Of a DNA stretch of 64,000 bases, positions 24,497 to 33,179 are shown one piece after another. The position numbers and the translations under genes were made by a program. The stretch spans positions 496,001-560,000 of the forward strand of contig CBDDHT010000004.1 in NCBI GenBank assembly GCA_965228615.1, in the 5' to 3' direction. Origin of the DNA: CBDDHT01 sp965228615. Its GTDB lineage: Bacteria > Pseudomonadota > Alphaproteobacteria > Rhizobiales > Methyloligellaceae. Within the stretch, counting starts at the first letter, position 1. The number at the start of each line of letters is the position of its first letter. A model generated the notes under the pieces. It was not told the origin of the DNA. It searched no databases and worked only from the letters and a program-made list of their open reading frames with translations.

Positions 24497-25786
24497 ATGA
24501 TTAGAAAACTGAAGACATTTGCGGCGGGCGCAGCACTTGCCGCGTCGCTCGCATTCACACCATTGACGCCGGCATCTGCCGTCGAACTCACGATGTACTA
24601 CCCGGTGGCAGTGGGTGGCTCGCTTACCAAGGTCGTCGATGGTCTTGTGGCCGATTTCATGAAGGCCAATCCGGATATCAAGGTCAAAGCCATCTACGCG
24701 GGCAACTACAACGATGCTCGGATTAAAGCCCTCGCAGCGTTGAAGAGCGGTCAACCCGCACAGCTTTCCGTCATGTTTTCGATCGACATCTATGAGTTGA
24801 TCGAGCAGGACGCGATCGTGGCCTTCGACGACATCGTTGAATCTGCCGATGAAAAGGCCTGGTTGAAGAAGTTTTACCCGGCACTGATGGGGAATGGACG
24901 GACGGGCGGCAAGACCTGGGGCATCCCTTTCCAGCGTTCAACCATCGTCATGTACTACAACAAGGATGCATTCAAAGAAGCCGGTCTCGACCCGAACAAG
25001 GCACCGGCAACCTGGGATGAGCTTGTCTCCATGGGCAAGAAGCTCGTCAAAAAAACAGGCGACAAAGTCGACCGCTGGGGCGTCATGATCCCATCGACCG
25101 GCTATCCCTATTGGATGTTCGGCGCGCTGACCATGCAGAATGGCCAGGTCCTGATGAACGGTGATGGCAATGAGACTTATTTCTCAGCCGCTCCGACCGT
25201 CGAGGCCCTCGCCTACTGGCAGGATCTTGGCAAAAAACACGGTGTCATGCCTTCCGGCACAATCGAGTGGGGAACGTTGCGCAAAAACTTCCTCGAAGGG
25301 AAGACCGCGATGATGTGGCACTCGACGGGCAATCTGACGGTCGTGAAGAAGAAGGCGAAGTTTGACTTCGGTGTTGCCATGCTGCCGGCCAACAAGCGTC
25401 GCGGCACACCGACCGGTGGCGGCAACTTCTACATCTTCAAGAAGACATCGGCCGAAGAGCGCAAAGCGGCAATGAAGCTCATCCGCTTCCTGACCGAACC
25501 GAAACGCACGGCCGAATGGAGCATCAAGACGGGCTATATCGGCACGCGCCCCGATGCCTATCAGACCGATGCTCTCAAGAAGTATGTGGTCGATTTCCCG
25601 CCGGCAGCCGTCGCGCGCGATCAGCTCGAATTCGCGACACCCGAGCTCTCGACCTATCAGACGGGCCGTGTCCGCAAACTGCTGGACGATGCCATCCAGG
25701 CAACGCTCACGGGCTCAAAGTCCGCGGCCGATGCCCTTGGCGGCGCACAGAAACAGGCCGACCGTCTGCTGAAACGCTACCGCTAG
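24497..25786 (+). CDS. ugpB: CUT1-family substrate-binding protein, UgpB type
   Basis: Periplasmic binding protein, about 429 residues. It has a signal peptide (MIRKLKTFAAGAALAASLAF, ending ASA) and the UgpB-like opening VELTMYYPVAVGGSLTKVVD. Other shared blocks are the TWGIPFQRSTIVMYYNKDAF region and PTGGGNFYIFKKTSAEERKA. The ATG at 24497 is chosen because AAGGAGG lies directly upstream and the signal peptide begins there. The downstream phosphodiesterase and GlpD suggest a glycerophosphodiester or glycerol-3-phosphate ligand. Confidence 0.84.
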   Translation: MIRKLKTFAAGAALAASLAFTPLTPASAVELTMYYPVAVGGSLTKVVDGLVADFMKANPDIKVKAIYAGNYNDARIKALAALKSGQPAQLSVMFSIDIYELIEQDAIVAFDDIVESADEKAWLKKFYPALMGNGRTGGKTWGIPFQRSTIVMYYNKDAFKEAGLDPNKAPATWDELVSMGKKLVKKTGDKVDRWGVMIPSTGYPYWMFGALTMQNGQVLMNGDGNETYFSAAPTVEALAYWQDLGKKHGVMPSGTIEWGTLRKNFLEGKTAMMWHSTGNLTVVKKKAKFDFGVAMLPANKRRGTPTGGGNFYIFKKTSAEERKAAMKLIRFLTEPKRTAEWSIKTGYIGTRPDAYQTDALKKYVVDFPPAAVARDQLEFATPELSTYQTGRVRKLLDDAIQATLTGSKSAADALGGAQKQADRLLKRYR

Positions 25787-25798
25787 TTCGATCTGTAA

Positions 25799-25829
25799 TT
25801 GCCGGAGACCTGACAAGGGTCTCCGGCAA
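25799..25829 (+). terminator. strong stem-loop after ugpB
   Basis: TTGCCGGAGACC (25799-25810) and GGTCTCCGGCAA (25818-25829) form a perfect 12-base stem with a seven-base loop. No T-run follows. It likely protects the ugpB message or attenuates read-through into ugpA, a common arrangement for binding-protein genes. Confidence 0.65.
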
Positions 25830-25878
25830 CATTCGAGGTATGTTCGTTTGAAGCACAATTGGAATTCAAATCAGCAAT

Positions 25879-25962
25879 ACATCCCGCACTTGATGCGGGA
25901 TCCAGGGCACGATAGCACAGATTGCGTTCGCTGCGCTGTGTCCCGGATCAAGTCCGGGACGT
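25879..25962. repeat. dispersed palindromic intergenic element, copy 3
   Basis: ATCCCGCACTTGATGCGGGAT and TCCCGGATCAAGTCCGGGA arms face each other across about 38 bases, with the same core (ACTTGAT/ATCAAGT) as copies 2 and 5. This copy lies inside an operon, between ugpB and ugpA. Confidence 0.75.
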
Positions 25963-25999
25963 CGATCATGCCGTTTGTACGGCCCGAGGTGCATAGCGG

Positions 26000-26884
26000 A
26001 TGAGACGGACAATCTCGGCTCAGAATCAGATCTATGGCTGGCTGTTGCTGATGCCGGCCGCAGTTCTGCTGATTGCATTCACACATTATCCGGCCATAGC
26101 GACACTCGCTCAGAGCTTTTTCTCGACCGGGTCCGCATCAAGGCCGTCAAAATATATTGGCCTGGAGAATTATCGCTCGATGCTGGAGGACGACGTCTTC
26201 TGGCAAGTCGTCGAGAACAACATCTGGTATGCCGTCGGGACGATCCCGGTCTCAATTGCTATCGCCCTTCTCATGGCGGTATGGGTCAATGGCAAACTAC
26301 CTGCGCGCGGTTTCATCCGCATGGCGTATTTCACACCAACCATTCTGCCGATGATCGCCGTCGCGAACATCTGGTTGTTCTTTTATTCGCCGGACATCGG
26401 GCTACTCGATCAACTTGCGGCGCCACTCGGCATTGAAACACCAAATTGGCTCGGAGATCCGGACACGGTGCTCGCCTGCATCATCGTCATAACGATCTGG
26501 AAAGAAGCCGGCTTCTTCATGATCTTCTATCTGGCCGCCTTGCAAACTCTACCACCGGAACTCGAAGAGGCGGCAAAGCTGGAGGGTGCGAGCCGCTGGA
26601 CGTTTTTCCGCCGCGTCACATTCCCTCTATTGATGCCGACGACCTTGTTCGTTCTGATCAATGCCATCATCAATTCCTTCAAGCTTGTCGATCATCTGTT
26701 CATTCTCACCAAGGGCGGACCCGACAATGCGAGTTCTCTCCTGCTCTACTACATCTATGAAAATGCCTTCAGCTTCTTCGACCCGAACTATGCGTCGACT
26801 TTGACGGTCGTACTCCTCGTGGTCCTGGCGGTCATAGCAATCGGTCAGTTCGTGATCCTCGATAAGAAGGTCCATTACCGATGA
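26000..26884 (+). CDS. ugpA: ABC permease UgpA type
   Basis: First CUT1 permease, 294 residues with six predicted membrane segments. The EAA loop that contacts the ATPase is ELEEAAKLEGASRWTFFRRV (about residues 190-209). The start at 26000 leaves a 213-base gap after ugpB, filled by a stem-loop and a palindromic repeat, so lower expression than ugpB is expected. The next gene overlaps by four bases (ATGA). Confidence 0.86.
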   Translation: MRRTISAQNQIYGWLLLMPAAVLLIAFTHYPAIATLAQSFFSTGSASRPSKYIGLENYRSMLEDDVFWQVVENNIWYAVGTIPVSIAIALLMAVWVNGKLPARGFIRMAYFTPTILPMIAVANIWLFFYSPDIGLLDQLAAPLGIETPNWLGDPDTVLACIIVITIWKEAGFFMIFYLAALQTLPPELEEAAKLEGASRWTFFRRVTFPLLMPTTLFVLINAIINSFKLVDHLFILTKGGPDNASSLLLYYIYENAFSFFDPNYASTLTVVLLVVLAVIAIGQFVILDKKVHYR

Positions 26885-27705
26885 GCAACACGCAGGGACA
26901 AGGTTGGGGATACCGGCTTGAGGTTGTTGCAGCCTGGCTCCTCGCAATTCTTTGGCTTCTTCCGCTGATCTATGCGTTCTGGAGCGCCTTTCACCCGTCC
27001 GAATATGCGACACGCTTCCATCTATTTGCACCACTCACTCTGGACAATTTTTTCGAGGCCTGGTCGCAAGCGCCCTTTGCCCGCTACTATCTGAACACCT
27101 TCATACTGGTGACATCGATCCTCATCGCCCAGTTCGTGTTGTGTACGCTCGCGGCCTATGCCTTCGCGCGCTTCGAATTTCCCGGACGCGATATCGCCTT
27201 CGCACTGATGCTCTTGCAACTGATGATCATGCCCGAGGTTCTGATCGTCGAAAACTATCGCACCATGGCCCAGCTTGAGCTGGTCGACACCATTCTCGGT
27301 ATCGGCCTCCCCTACATGGCGAGCGCCTTCGGCATCTTTCTCCTGCGGCAGACATTCAAGTCCATTCCGAAGGAACTTGAAGATGCGGCCCGTGTCGAAG
27401 GTTGCGGGCCCATGCAGATCCTCTGGAAAGTCTATGTTCCACTGGCCAAGCCGACCTATGTCGCTTACGGGCTCGTCTCGATCAGCTACCACTGGAACAA
27501 TTTCCTCTGGCCCCTGGTTATCACCAACTCGACCACGACACGGCCACTGACGGTGGGCCTTGCCGTGTTCGGGGCTCCCGAGTCAGGTGTCGACTGGTCG
27601 ATCATTACTGCCGGCACGCTTCTCGCGGTCGCCCCCCTACTTGTGGCGTTTCTGCTTTTCCAGCGCCAGTTTGTTCAGTCCTTCATGCATGCAGGCATCA
27701 AATGA
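26881..27705 (+). CDS. ugpE: ABC permease UgpE type
   Basis: Second CUT1 permease, 274 residues and six predicted membrane segments. The EAA loop is ELEDAARVEGCGPMQILWKV. Its start overlaps the ugpA stop (ATGA) and its stop overlaps the phosphodiesterase start in the same way, which points to translational coupling of transport and hydrolysis. Confidence 0.86.
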   Translation: MSNTQGQGWGYRLEVVAAWLLAILWLLPLIYAFWSAFHPSEYATRFHLFAPLTLDNFFEAWSQAPFARYYLNTFILVTSILIAQFVLCTLAAYAFARFEFPGRDIAFALMLLQLMIMPEVLIVENYRTMAQLELVDTILGIGLPYMASAFGIFLLRQTFKSIPKELEDAARVEGCGPMQILWKVYVPLAKPTYVAYGLVSISYHWNNFLWPLVITNSTTTRPLTVGLAVFGAPESGVDWSIITAGTLLAVAPLLVAFLLFQRQFVQSFMHAGIK

Positions 27706-28565
27706 CCGAGATCCTGACCTGGAACATTCAATGCGGTCTTGGCGTAGATGGACGCGTCGATATGGAGCGGATTGCCGACGTCATTCGCACGATGGGCGAT
27801 CCCGACGCCATATGCCTGCAGGAAGTCAGCCGATCCATGCCGCCCTTCGACAAAGGATCAGAACAAGACCAGGTCGAAGCACTGAGCGCATTGTTTCCGG
27901 ACCATGCACCTTACTTCGGTGCCGCTGTCGACCGCGCCAGTCCCGATGGGCGTTCGCGACAGGCCTTCGGTAATCTGACGCTGTCGCGACTGCCCGCGCT
28001 CTCGGTATTCCACCACCCCCTACCCCAACCGGCACAGGCAGGAATCCGTCACATGCCACGCCAGGCTGTCGAAACGACGCTTCAGACCGCGGCCGGTCCG
28101 CTGCGCCTTGTGACGACGCATCTCGAATTCCATTCCATTGACCAGCGCCATGCACAGGTTGAGCGCTTGCGGTCACTCCACGCTGAAGCCTGCGCAAACC
28201 TGAGTGAGCCTGGCGATCCATCGGTCGGCAGTCCCTATGAGCCGGTGGCGAGGCCGGTAGCCGCTATCGTCTGTGGGGATTTCAATTTTGAACCGGATAA
28301 CACAGAGTATCGCGCAATGACGGCAACGTTCGATGGGACGGCACCGGCAGCAAAATTTGTCGATGTCTGGCGGCACATCCATGGTTCCAAACTTCACGAT
28401 GCCACCTGCGGTATCTTCGACACCAAGCAGTGGCCGGCGGGCCCGCACTGTCGTGATTTCTTTTTTGCAAGCGAACCTGTTGCGAAACGGCTGGAGAGCA
28501 TTGCAGTGAATACGCAGACTGACGCCTCGGATCATCAGCCCGTTCTCCTGGTCCTCTCGGATTGA
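27702..28565 (+). CDS. endonuclease/exonuclease/phosphatase (EEP)-family phosphodiesterase
   Basis: A 287-residue cytoplasmic metal-dependent phosphodiesterase with all EEP motifs: TWNIQCG, CLQEVS (metal Glu), TTHLEFHS, GDFNFEPDN and the C-terminal DASDHQPV with the catalytic His. It is coupled to ugpE by an ATGA overlap and followed by glpD. The simplest reading is that it splits an imported glycerophosphodiester to glycerol-3-phosphate, the job done by the GDPD-family UgpQ elsewhere. EEP proteins also include DNases and sphingomyelinases, so the substrate is inferred from context. Confidence 0.82.
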   Translation: MTEILTWNIQCGLGVDGRVDMERIADVIRTMGDPDAICLQEVSRSMPPFDKGSEQDQVEALSALFPDHAPYFGAAVDRASPDGRSRQAFGNLTLSRLPALSVFHHPLPQPAQAGIRHMPRQAVETTLQTAAGPLRLVTTHLEFHSIDQRHAQVERLRSLHAEACANLSEPGDPSVGSPYEPVARPVAAIVCGDFNFEPDNTEYRAMTATFDGTAPAAKFVDVWRHIHGSKLHDATCGIFDTKQWPAGPHCRDFFFASEPVAKRLESIAVNTQTDASDHQPVLLVLSD

Positions 28566-28586
28566 CTGCGGAGTACGATTGATAGA

Positions 28587-30113
28587 ATGGCGCCGCCCAA
28601 AGACATCTACGATCTCGCCATTATCGGTGGTGGTATCAACGGCTGCGGCATTGCGCGCGATGCTGCCGGGCGTGGTCATTCGGTATTGCTCTGCGAACAA
28701 GACGATCTCGGTCATGGCACATCTTCGGCCAGCACCAAACTGATCCATGGCGGTCTGCGCTATCTCGAGCATTATGAATTCAGATTGGTGCGCGAGGCCC
28801 TGATCGAGCGCGAGACGCTTCTGCGTGCCGCTCCGCACATCATTTGGCCGATGCGCTTTGTCCTCCCACATCACGCATCGCTCAGACCGCGTTGGCTTAT
28901 CCGCCTTGGTCTTTTTCTCTATGATCATATCGGTGGCCGGAAATTGCTGCCCGGCACCCGCAGCCTCGATCTATCCCGCGATCCCGCCGGCAGGCCGCTG
29001 GAGGACGCCTATCGGCACGCCTTCGAATATTCGGACTGCTGGGTGGACGATGCGCGGCTGGTTGTTCTCAACGCAATGGATGCTGCCGAGCGCGGTGCCG
29101 ATATTCATGTGCGAACCGCCTGCGTCCAGGCGGAACGGCACGATGGTCTATGGACCGTCACACTCAAACGAATGAACGACCACACCAGTTTTCAAGTGCA
29201 AGCGCGCGTGCTCGTGAACGCCGCCGGTCCTTGGGTGGGCGATGTCTTGTTGAACCGCGTCCAGGTCGACAGTCGCGACAAGGTGCGCATGGTCAAAGGC
29301 AGCCATATCGTGGTTCCCAAGATGTTTGATCACGACCGTGCCTATATCTTTCAGAATCCGGACGCGCGGATCGTCTTTGCCATTCCCTATGAAGGCGACT
29401 TCACGCTCATCGGCACTACGGATCAGGATTTTGAGGGCGATCCCAACGATGCTGCGCTATCCGACGCAGAAACGCAGTATCTTTGCGAGGCAATCAACAC
29501 CTACTTTAAGAAACCGCTGTCACCGGATCACATTGTTTGGAGTTTTGCGGGCGTGCGCCCCCTCTATGACGACGGTGCAACTGCGGCGCAAGAAGCCACG
29601 CGGGACTACGTCCTGCGATTGGACGAGGGCGACCGCGAAGCCCCGCTACTGACCCTGTTCGGCGGTAAGATCACAACTTACAGACGACTGGCAGAGGAAG
29701 TTCTGGAAGAATTGTCGCCCTACCTTCCGGATCAGCGATCGAACTGGACCGAGACAGCCCCGTTGCCGGGAGGCGACTTCGCGTTCGATTCCGTATCGGA
29801 TCAGTTCGGCAAACTTCGACAAACCTATCCGTTCCTTAGCGAGAACGACGCCAAACGCCTGGTACGTGCCTATGGGACGAGGGCGAACGTCTTGTTGGGG
29901 GACGCCCGATCGATCGATGACCTCGGGGCCTCTTTCGGAGCCGGCCTGACCGCATGCGAAATCGAATATCTGATGCGACACGAATGGGCCCAGACGAGCG
30001 ATGACATTCTGTGGCGGCGCAGCAAGCTTGGACTGCATTTGAGCAACGATCAGCATTCCCGAGTCGATGATTGGATGAAATCGCGGACGGCGACCGAAAA
30101 TCGATCGAGCTAA
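28587..30113 (+). CDS. glpD: aerobic glycerol-3-phosphate dehydrogenase GlpD
   Basis: Membrane-associated FAD enzyme that oxidises glycerol-3-phosphate to dihydroxyacetone phosphate and passes electrons to quinone; 508 residues, the normal length. The N-terminal dinucleotide fold is GGGINGCGIARDAAGRG, followed by GTSSASTKLIHGGLRYLEHY, VKGSHIVVPK and FGGKITTYRRLAEEVLE, all diagnostic. It ends the glpR-ugp operon 21 bases after the phosphodiesterase gene, completing uptake, hydrolysis and oxidation. Confidence 0.93.
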   Translation: MAPPKDIYDLAIIGGGINGCGIARDAAGRGHSVLLCEQDDLGHGTSSASTKLIHGGLRYLEHYEFRLVREALIERETLLRAAPHIIWPMRFVLPHHASLRPRWLIRLGLFLYDHIGGRKLLPGTRSLDLSRDPAGRPLEDAYRHAFEYSDCWVDDARLVVLNAMDAAERGADIHVRTACVQAERHDGLWTVTLKRMNDHTSFQVQARVLVNAAGPWVGDVLLNRVQVDSRDKVRMVKGSHIVVPKMFDHDRAYIFQNPDARIVFAIPYEGDFTLIGTTDQDFEGDPNDAALSDAETQYLCEAINTYFKKPLSPDHIVWSFAGVRPLYDDGATAAQEATRDYVLRLDEGDREAPLLTLFGGKITTYRRLAEEVLEELSPYLPDQRSNWTETAPLPGGDFAFDSVSDQFGKLRQTYPFLSENDAKRLVRAYGTRANVLLGDARSIDDLGASFGAGLTACEIEYLMRHEWAQTSDDILWRRSKLGLHLSNDQHSRVDDWMKSRTATENRSS

Positions 30114-30401
30114 AGGTTAACGCGCGCACAACATGTTGATTGTGCAGTGATTCCAGGCCTACAGATAGCGCATAGCCCTCTATTCGCTGGTACATTAAAT
30201 CGCGATTTTTATGGCGAGACCGCCTTGCATCGTGTCATCCGGGCAACAGTGCGCGTTTCTCTGCCGTGAGGCTGTGGAAAACTCATTCGGACTCGCTTAA
30301 ATTCATTGAAGTCAGTGATTCGCCGGTGACCCGCTGTTACGCATCCTCCGGTGCGACGTTTTCTCCGTTGTACTCAAATAAAATAAGATAAGAGGATCGC
30401 A
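30114..30401. other. intergenic region after glpD
   Basis: About 290 bases. GCACAA and TTGTGC arms at 30126-30145 enclose a CAACATGTTG palindrome and could end the glpD transcript or bind a regulator. The ribosome site AGAGGA precedes the gene at 30402. No RNA gene seen. Confidence 0.35.
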
Positions 30402-31631
30402 ATGGGCGCACTTTTCGCGCGTGCCGTCGGCTGCCTTTATGCCTACGACAATGAGCCGGAACGCATCGCAACACCTTCCGAGATACTGGAGGCGCCGAAT
30501 GCGCTTTCTGTTCTCTTCGTTGAGGTGGATAACAACTTCACCATAGCCGCCAGGACGATGTTGGAGGCAATCGCTTCGTACAACATGTCGATCTTTCACG
30601 CCGGCGGACCTGACATGGCGCGCGATGCGCTAGAATGTCAGGCTTTCGATGCCGTTCTGATTGGAGATTGCGGGTCTTTCAATTCAAGCGTCGAGACATT
30701 GGAGGCGCTCAACACACGCCATCGGCTTGCCGCCCCTATTCTTTTGACCGATGAACTTGATGAACCCTTCCGCAAGGCAGCTGCCAAAGCCGGAGCGGTG
30801 ACATGCCTTGCAAGAGATCAGCTGACGCCGATCCTCCTGGAAGAAACCATTCGGAGCGCACTCTATACGGTCTCGCTGGAAAGTGAGTTACAGCGACTTC
30901 ACCGGGACCTGGAACGCGCAAGACAAGCACATTCCGACCTGCTGAAGCGCACGCTTCAGGATCTCGAGGTACCTTTGCGAGCAATGCTGCAGTCGTCCAT
31001 GACCATTACATCCGCAGTCGACGAGCCGCTCGAGGATCCAGACTGCAAAGATGCAGCGGAGCTCATCAAAGCGAGCAGCCACTATCTCAGCGATCTGGTC
31101 AGCGGCCTCACCAAGACCGATCGAAAACCAAACGGCTGGCAAGAGAAGATTGCAGGCATCGAGAGTGTCGGAAGCCTGGTCGGCAACGCCGTCAAGATTG
31201 CCCAGTCTGGCATGCCACAAAGCAGCCGACGCATTTCACTGGCACTCCCTCCCAATCCCATTCATGTCTGTGGACGCAAAACCGATCTGATGCAAGGTAT
31301 CCTCAAGATCCTGAACCATGCCGTCAACGCCACGCCTGAAGGTGGCAAGATTGACGTCGTCGTCAATGCAACCGAGCGCCATGTGCGGATCTGCGTGTCA
31401 GATAGCAGCAAAGTACTGAGCAACAGGGACATCGATACCGTGCTGCATACATCGTTCGGCCTCGGCACACCCGCATCGGCTCCAGCCGCCCGGGCTACCC
31501 ACAATCTGCGCGGCATCAGGGATATTGTCGCCGACCACAACGGACAGTTGGAGATCGAGAGCGTGCCGGGACGCGGGACGACCATTGCTCTGCGTCTTCC
31601 GATTGCCATGGAAGCCTGCGACGCTGCTTGA
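30402..31631 (+). CDS. degenerate receiver plus histidine-kinase-like protein
   Basis: A 409-residue protein with a receiver-like domain (about 35-155), a coiled linker (158-185) and a kinase-like core (185-400). Key residues are changed throughout. The receiver acidic pair reads VEVD, its acceptor Asp position is Gly (DAVLIGD), and its Lys is Arg (LAR). The H-box is TLQDLEVPLRAM with Gln for His. The N-box is KILNHAVNATPEGG with altered Asn, while GRGTTIALRLP remains. Phosphotransfer therefore looks impossible; a scaffold or allosteric regulator is more likely. It is cytoplasmic, with no membrane segment. No partner kinase is adjacent. Confidence 0.72.
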   Translation: MGALFARAVGCLYAYDNEPERIATPSEILEAPNALSVLFVEVDNNFTIAARTMLEAIASYNMSIFHAGGPDMARDALECQAFDAVLIGDCGSFNSSVETLEALNTRHRLAAPILLTDELDEPFRKAAAKAGAVTCLARDQLTPILLEETIRSALYTVSLESELQRLHRDLERARQAHSDLLKRTLQDLEVPLRAMLQSSMTITSAVDEPLEDPDCKDAAELIKASSHYLSDLVSGLTKTDRKPNGWQEKIAGIESVGSLVGNAVKIAQSGMPQSSRRISLALPPNPIHVCGRKTDLMQGILKILNHAVNATPEGGKIDVVVNATERHVRICVSDSSKVLSNRDIDTVLHTSFGLGTPASAPAARATHNLRGIRDIVADHNGQLEIESVPGRGTTIALRLPIAMEACDAA

Positions 31632-31700
31632 TAAGCTTGGTCAACCCGCAACGCATCGGACGCACGCGAGCGGATCGATTCCGTAGAACGCCTCACGAAC

Positions 31701-32195
31701 ATGCCTCAAATTGCAGAACTCATGTCGCGACATGCCGGCGCCGGCCGCATCGAATGGATCGGTCTGCGCCCTGGGCGGCGGGAGCCGCTGAAGATTGTCG
31801 AACACGCGGAAGTCACGATAAGCGGCCTTGTCGGCGACCGCCGCAATACGCCAGGTAAACGCGCAGTCACGCTGATCCAATGGGAACATCTGGACGTCAT
31901 CGCGGCCCTTGTCCGCGAGACCAAAATCGATCCGGCCGCCCTTCGCAGAAATATTGCGGTCTCCGGTTTAAACCTGATCGCCGTTCGCAATCACGGTATC
32001 CGAATTGGCGAGACCGTCCTATCGATAACCGGCATCTGCGCGCCTTGCAGCCGCATGGAAGAGGCCCTGGGCAATGGCGGGTACAATGCCGTGCGCGGGC
32101 ACGGTGGCGTTACGGCCGAGGTGTTGACCCCCGGCCGCATTGCTGTCGGCTCAGCCATTCACCCTTGGCGAAACACGGACAGCCTCAGCGGGTAA
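31701..32195 (+). CDS. MOSC-domain protein
   Basis: A 164-residue stand-alone MOSC (molybdenum cofactor sulfurase C-terminal) domain protein, of the YiiM/YuaD kind. It has the opening GRIEWIGLRPGRREPLK, the core VSGLNLIAVRNHGIRIGE and the conserved Cys in GICAPCSRMEEALG. MOSC proteins bind molybdenum cofactor or carry sulfur for it; the exact role of short family members is often unknown. It lies between the degenerate kinase and the convergent isochorismatase-like gene, with a 69-base gap upstream. Confidence 0.8.
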   Translation: MPQIAELMSRHAGAGRIEWIGLRPGRREPLKIVEHAEVTISGLVGDRRNTPGKRAVTLIQWEHLDVIAALVRETKIDPAALRRNIAVSGLNLIAVRNHGIRIGETVLSITGICAPCSRMEEALGNGGYNAVRGHGGVTAEVLTPGRIAVGSAIHPWRNTDSLSG

Positions 32196-32209
32196 CGGCA
32201 CGGTGCGCC

Positions 32210-32845
32210 TCAGCTCTCGTTCTTCTTCCGCCAGTTTTCAACGAATTCGATGCATTCATCAGCATCCGAGATATCTGCGTAACGTCTTGATATATCGCGG
32301 AGATTATCTTGATGTGGTCCGTCGTCATGGTCGCCGACGCAATCCTCGGGAACGATCGTTCGGAAGCGATGCGAGAAGCTGTCGATCGATGACGCTCGGA
32401 TACAGCCGCTCGTCACACATCCCGTGACCAGAACCGTGTCGACCCGTTCCTTGGCGAAGTAGGACGCGACAGTCGTATCGAAGAAGATCGAGGCGCCGGT
32501 CTTGCAGATTTTGACGTCATAATCCTCGTCGTAAATCTTGGGATCAAGCTGGGTGGACGGGTGACCATGAACAAAGGTCTCATGCACCGCTTTGACCTTC
32601 CAATACGGCATTTCGCGCTCATTGAGATAGGACGTATAGCAAGAGGCGATGGGTACGCCGGCGCGCCGTGCCACATCCAAAAGACGTGCAGTGTTGTCGA
32701 GCGCACGCATGATCAGTGGTGCACCACCAAGATCATATTGAGGGTCGGTAAAACCAACCTGGAAATCAACCACAACGATGCCAGGCTTCTCGCCGAACCC
32801 AATTGGCACCTGGGCGTAACTTCGCTGCTCGTAAACATCGGCCAT
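32210..32845 (-). CDS. isochorismatase-like cysteine hydrolase (N-carbamoylsarcosine amidase type)
   Basis: A 211-residue hydrolase of the isochorismatase fold that cleaves amide, carbamoyl or enol-ether bonds. The catalytic Asp is in GIVVVDFQVGFTDP and the Cys in VTGCVTSGCIRASSIDSF, with a cis-peptide-type VTGCVTSGC turn. The N-terminus and length best resemble N-carbamoylsarcosine amidase and related amidases. The ATG at 32845 follows AAGGAG; the upstream frame extension lacks support. It is divergent from the dipeptide-type importer, so it may process an imported amide. Confidence 0.8.
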   Translation of the reverse strand: MADVYEQRSYAQVPIGFGEKPGIVVVDFQVGFTDPQYDLGGAPLIMRALDNTARLLDVARRAGVPIASCYTSYLNEREMPYWKVKAVHETFVHGHPSTQLDPKIYDEDYDVKICKTGASIFFDTTVASYFAKERVDTVLVTGCVTSGCIRASSIDSFSHRFRTIVPEDCVGDHDDGPHQDNLRDISRRYADISDADECIEFVENWRKKNES

Positions 32846-33179
32846 AGAGGACTCCTTGGCTGGATCAGTTGATCGATTATGGTGGATCGCGAGTGAGGAG
32901 GCTGTCTCCCAATTGACCCCAATCGCAAAAGAGGGCGATCCCAAATCGCCTCAAGAGCGAACAATCCGAAAAGCAGTTTGCACAAATGATGCGCGATTCA
33001 GCAAGAAGGCACACGATAGGACTGTTGTGCCGGCCCATATGGTGGACTTGAATTTCGCGGCGGGGCAGTATGCCCGCTCCAAAGGGTTTATGCCGGACCG
33101 GAAACCAACGACGCCCCAACGTCGATACTACCGGTTCCAAAATGGCAACCATCAACCAGTAGCCAGGGAGTCTTTCCGG
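32846..33179. promoter_or_regulatory. divergent promoter region, isochorismatase-like gene and peptide importer
   Basis: A 334-base spacer with ribosome sites at both ends (AAGGAG near 32852 on the minus strand and GGGAG at 33166-33170 on the plus strand). It should carry both promoters. The plus-strand frame is open through it, but there is no coding-like sequence. No clear operator palindrome was found. Confidence 0.4.
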
